Of a stretch of DNA of 7,494 nt, positions 6,376 through 7,494 are shown in pieces; positions within the stretch are counted from its first letter, which is position 1, and the number at the start of each line of letters is the position of its first letter. The notes beneath the pieces were generated by a model. That model did no database searches. It was not told where the DNA came from and was given only the letters and a program-made list of their open reading frames with translations. The translations under genes and the position numbers were made by a program. This DNA comes from Bacteroidales bacterium (GTDB taxonomy: Bacteria > Bacteroidota > Bacteroidia > Bacteroidales > UBA12077): positions 1-7,494 of the forward strand of contig DAOWML010000105.1 of the NCBI GenBank assembly GCA_030643125.1. The letters run 5' to 3'.

Positions 6376-6750
6376 ATGAATAGTCTTGTAATTCAAAAAA
6401 CAGATTCAACACCCGAAATCTCTTTTTTAAAGAAAGGAGAGCTAAAAATAACCGGAAGATCCTTACCTGAGGATGTACATAAGTTCTATGACCCGATAAT
6501 CGATTGGGTTAAGAAATTAGACATTGAAAAAGTAGAAGTAGATTTAAAACTGGAGTATTTGAATACCTCCTCAACAAAAAAAATATTAAGTCTGCTAACT
6601 TCATTAGATGAGAATGGTAATATTAAAGAATTAAACGTGAACTGGTATTACGAATTCGATGATTTGGAAATGGAAGACTTGGGGGAAATATACAAAGACG
6701 AATTAAAAAGAATAAAATTTCATTTTGTTGAAGGGGTCGATATTTTTTAA
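6376..6750 (+). CDS. SiaC family (DUF1987) regulatory phosphoprotein
   Basis: The 124-residue soluble protein resembles the DUF1987/SiaC family. Diagnostic features are TPEISFLKKGELKITGRSLPED (12-33; compare family TP.I.FD...G.L.I.GRS.PE), FYDPIIDWVKKL (37-48), and YLNTSSTKKILSLLTSL (61-77). In Pseudomonas, SiaC is switched by phosphorylation of a threonine in the NTSS motif by the kinase SiaB and reversed by the phosphatase SiaU/SiaA, and it controls the diguanylate cyclase SiaD. The matching residue here would be T64. No kinase, phosphatase or cyclase gene lies in this window, so its partner and output are unknown. It has 90 nt of AT-rich DNA upstream and its own terminator downstream, so it is probably a single-gene unit. 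The start at 6376 puts the conserved TP motif at its usual place near the N-terminus. Confidence 0.85.
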   Translation: MNSLVIQKTDSTPEISFLKKGELKITGRSLPEDVHKFYDPIIDWVKKLDIEKVEVDLKLEYLNTSSTKKILSLLTSLDENGNIKELNVNWYYEFDDLEMEDLGEIYKDELKRIKFHFVEGVDIF

Positions 6751-6786
6751 ATAAATATGAGATTTATATAAAAATGTTATATAAGT

Positions 6787-6814
6787 GAACTACTTGGGAA
6801 AGTAGTTCTTTTTT
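6787..6814 (+). terminator. Intrinsic terminator after the SiaC-family gene
   Basis: A perfect 9-bp stem pairs GAACTACTT (6787-6795) with AAGTAGTTC (6800-6808) around a GGGA tetraloop, followed by six T (6809-6814). It lies 36 nt after the stop codon. Confidence 0.92.
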
Positions 6815-7082
6815 GTAAGAAACTTACATACTCTGGCTTTAACCTGAAATTTTATCATACAAATATTAATGTTCATCAAAATATAAAATTCATAATTTTT
6901 TAGATGTTTTAATACACTGTATTGCTAAATAGCATATAAACTGACATTTACAATACTTGATGTTGGTTATTAACAATTGCTGCTAAATTTTCAAAGCGTA
7001 GTATTAATAACATCTATTTAATTAGTACGTAGATTTATATAGGATTTTATAAATTCGCACTAATCTTTAAAATCGGATTGAA
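6815..7082. other. AT-rich intergenic stretch without a recognisable gene
   Basis: With the terminator before it, the gene-free stretch is 332 nt (6751-7082). It holds a small palindrome TGTAAG-AAA-CTTACA (6814-6828), a weak one AATAC-ACT-GTATT (6911-6923) and a direct repeat TGCTAAAT (6923-6930, 6981-6988). TAGATTTA at 7030-7037 is one base off the TAnnTTTG -7 consensus, but no TTG lies at the right distance upstream. I see no coding frame of useful length, no tRNA and no known riboswitch. It presumably contains the promoter and leader of the secreted-protein gene that starts at 7083. Confidence 0.5.
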
Positions 7083-7494
7083 ATGAAAAGAGCTATACTT
7101 TATATCCTTATATTATTTACAATATCTGTAAATGCCCAGGATGGCACAAAACAATTAATGCCTAATTCAAACGACAGACTTTGGCTTGAATTTAATGTAT
7201 TTGCAGGAAATAATTTTGGTAATTATTTTGCTAACGAAAAAGAAAGAATCCATATATACTTGAATGCGGGAGAAACTATGCATTTTGGTATGAAAATGAA
7301 CACGTTAGGCTATTCTTGGAGTGTGATAACTAATCCTGCGAATGTTCAATTTAGGATTAAAGATCCAAGCGGAGTTGTTATATTTCCTCAACAAAATATG
7401 GTTACATCAGGAAATGGTTATATTAGCACTTATACTGAAGCTGTTACCGGACCCAATGGTGTAGTATTAAATGGCACGCTAATATCTGGTGGAT
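7083..7494 (+). CDS. Secreted/surface protein of unknown function, N-terminal part only
   Basis: An open frame from ATG 7083 runs off the window end after 137 codons with no stop. The N-terminus is a clear Sec signal peptide: K2 R3, a hydrophobic core at 4-16, and VNA before Q19, a very common Bacteroidota cleavage form (mature protein from Q19, or A18/Q19 nearby). The mature part begins DGTKQLMPNSNDRLWLEF and continues with alternating polar and hydrophobic residues, LNAGETMHFGMKM (about 64-76), then VQFRIKDPSGVV, which suggests beta-sandwich structure. This start resembles large extracellular Bacteroidota proteins that carry type IX secretion or gliding-type C-terminal domains, but the C-terminus is outside the window, so that cannot be seen. 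No enzyme motif is recognisable. The start has an AT-rich leader (GGATTGAA before the ATG) and the gene is monocistronic at its 5' side. Confidence 0.85.
   Translation, partial: MKRAILYILILFTISVNAQDGTKQLMPNSNDRLWLEFNVFAGNNFGNYFANEKERIHIYLNAGETMHFGMKMNTLGYSWSVITNPANVQFRIKDPSGVVIFPQQNMVTSGNGYISTYTEAVTGPNGVVLNGTLISGG

Noticed and set aside
6356..6379. Earlier ATG upstream of the SiaC-family gene
   Set aside because: It is out of frame with the gene and stops after seven codons; the start at 6376 fits the family N-terminus.
1..7494. A new multi-gene system, CRISPR array, insertion sequence or prophage part
   Set aside because: All genes except the last are recognisable housekeeping or widely distributed families in a normal order; no regularly spaced repeats, transposase, integrase or attachment repeats are visible.

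Overview
The window reads as chromosomal housekeeping DNA from an AT-rich member of the Bacteroidota. The support is the gene order thrS-infC-rpmI-rplT followed by dapB-lepB-wbqC, a very long LepB of the kind found in this phylum, AT-rich start contexts with almost no Shine-Dalgarno sequences, and a final secreted protein whose signal peptide ends in the common Bacteroidota 'NAQ' form. I cannot place it below phylum; a marine or gut Bacteroidales/Marinilabiliales-like organism is a guess.

Region 1 (1-3352) is the translation operon. It carries threonyl-tRNA synthetase, initiation factor IF3, and ribosomal proteins bL35 and bL20, all on the + strand with short gaps, closed by a strong intrinsic terminator at 3324-3352. 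The key annotation point is infC. No ATG, GTG or TTG can start the full protein; the conserved N-domain runs back to an ATA codon at 2062, set 8 nt behind a perfect AGGAGG. A normal gene caller would start it at TTG 2236 and lose 58 residues. The 101-nt gap between rpmI and rplT is less AT-rich than the other gaps and has repeats that could be a regulatory RNA.

Region 2 (3353-5649) holds dapB (lysine/meso-diaminopimelate synthesis) and lepB (signal peptidase I), 17 nt apart and probably co-transcribed, ending in a second intrinsic terminator at 5617-5649. The LepB seems to contain a degenerate internal duplication.

Region 3 (5650-6814) holds a WbqC-family protein that starts only 12 nt after that terminator, then a SiaC/DUF1987-family small protein followed by a third terminator (6787-6814).

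Region 4 (6815-7494) is about 270 nt of AT-rich non-coding DNA, then the first 137 codons of a secreted protein cut by the window edge.

The genes fall into separate functional groups: translation, cell-wall precursor and protein export, possible glycan-related, and possible phospho-signalling. I see no CRISPR, transposon, tRNA, rRNA or defence system and no convincing new multi-gene system. The most informative points are the IF3 start, the candidate regulatory RNA before rplT, and the LepB duplication.
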